A stretch of DNA of 44,842 nucleotides from a virus. Where the stretch lies: the IMG/VR virus record IMGVR_UViG_3300042560_002553, positions 1 to 44,842 of that record, one strand, 5' to 3'. Position 1 is the stretch's first letter. Every line of letters begins with the position of its first letter. A program made the translations under genes and the position numbers. The notes beneath the pieces are model-generated. The model had not been told where the DNA came from and ran no database searches. It saw only the letters and a list, made by a program, of their open reading frames with translations. Positions 44,786-44,842 of the stretch are shown piece after piece.

Positions 44786-44842
44786 GTGACAAGCACGGCA
44801 ACCGTCAATCCACCAAAGTTGATGGGCATTGACCTTTCGCTA
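44786..44842 (+). CDS. start of a probable RuvC-like Holliday junction resolvase (partial)
   Basis: The frame from GTG at 44786 runs off the window after 19 codons: VTSTATVNPPKLMGIDLSL. The MGIDLSL at its end matches the first strand and catalytic Asp of RuvC-like resolvases (GIDxSLT). The operon context of recombination nucleases fits. Too short to be certain. Confidence 0.45.
   Translation, partial: MTSTATVNPPKLMGIDLSL

Noticed and set aside
44781-44801. Inverted repeat TTGCCGTG/CACGGCAA as terminator of the HNH gene
   Set aside because: It contains the GTG start of the next gene and has no T run, so it is probably coincidental or a minor mRNA stem.
1-44842. CRISPR array, integrase, transposase or attachment site
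   Set aside because: No regularly spaced repeats, recombinase motifs or insertion-sequence ends were seen; the tRNAs are complete with no adjacent integrase.

Overview
This window is a long stretch of a tailed double-stranded DNA phage genome (Caudoviricetes, HK97-type head). It carries a large terminase subunit, an HK97-family portal, an HK97-type prohead protease, an HK97-fold major capsid protein, a Rad52-like annealing protein, a class II ribonucleotide reductase, two tRNAs and many small phage genes. No integrase, repressor, lysis cassette, tape measure or obvious tail tube gene is visible, so part of the genome lies outside the window. An actinobacterial host with moderate GC (for example freshwater or marine planktonic Actinobacteria) is my inference. 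It rests on many promoters whose -10 box lies only 5 to 7 bases before a start codon (leaderless transcription, common in Actinobacteria), on GP88-like and ParB-like proteins familiar from actinophages, and on a ferredoxin of the actinobacterial type.

Layout. Bases 1-7250 are a mixed-strand metabolic and early region: small unknown genes, a HicA-like protein, a ParB-like protein, tRNA-Ile(UAU), a zinc-ribbon protein, B12-dependent ribonucleotide reductase, tRNA-Arg(UCU) and a MazG-like pyrophosphohydrolase. Bases 7237-9436 are a minus-strand group: a beta-rich probable virion protein, a lipoprotein, a two-helix membrane protein, two cysteine-containing proteins and a ferredoxin. Bases 9575-14620 hold a GP88-like protein, a thermonuclease, a DUF6321-like basic protein, small genes and the major capsid protein. 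Bases 14773-38309 are a minus-strand block of giant modular proteins. Bases 38409-40629 are the portal and a small membrane protein. From 40671 the plus strand carries terminase, then recombination and nuclease genes, ending in what looks like the start of a RuvC-like resolvase.

The main finding is the giant-protein block. In most HK97-type phages the order is portal, protease, capsid. Here about 20 kb separates protease from capsid, filled with proteins of up to 2118 residues. They contain a zeta-toxin-like kinase, an ADP-ribosyltransferase-like domain, two kinase-like domains, two HExxH metallopeptidase motifs and a DUF3626-like domain. They are punctuated by a recurrent LRS(S/G/A)G linker, about 22 copies over five proteins. 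Three of the proteins, including the C-terminal extension of the prohead protease itself, share an almost identical calcium-loop module (GVLDPR..RDVDGDG.IFDGT...PDPTR). My hypothesis is that these are capsid-packaged effector polyproteins, addressed to the procapsid by the shared module and cut at LR|S by the phage's own protease, then injected with the DNA (conceptually like T4 Alt).

After adding five small genes found by reading the gaps (2074-2220, 6926-7063, 7080-7250, 12821-12970, 40450-40629), no gene-free stretch reaches 300 bases. The longest gaps (14621-14772, 9437-9574, 34887-35012) hold promoter-like sequence.
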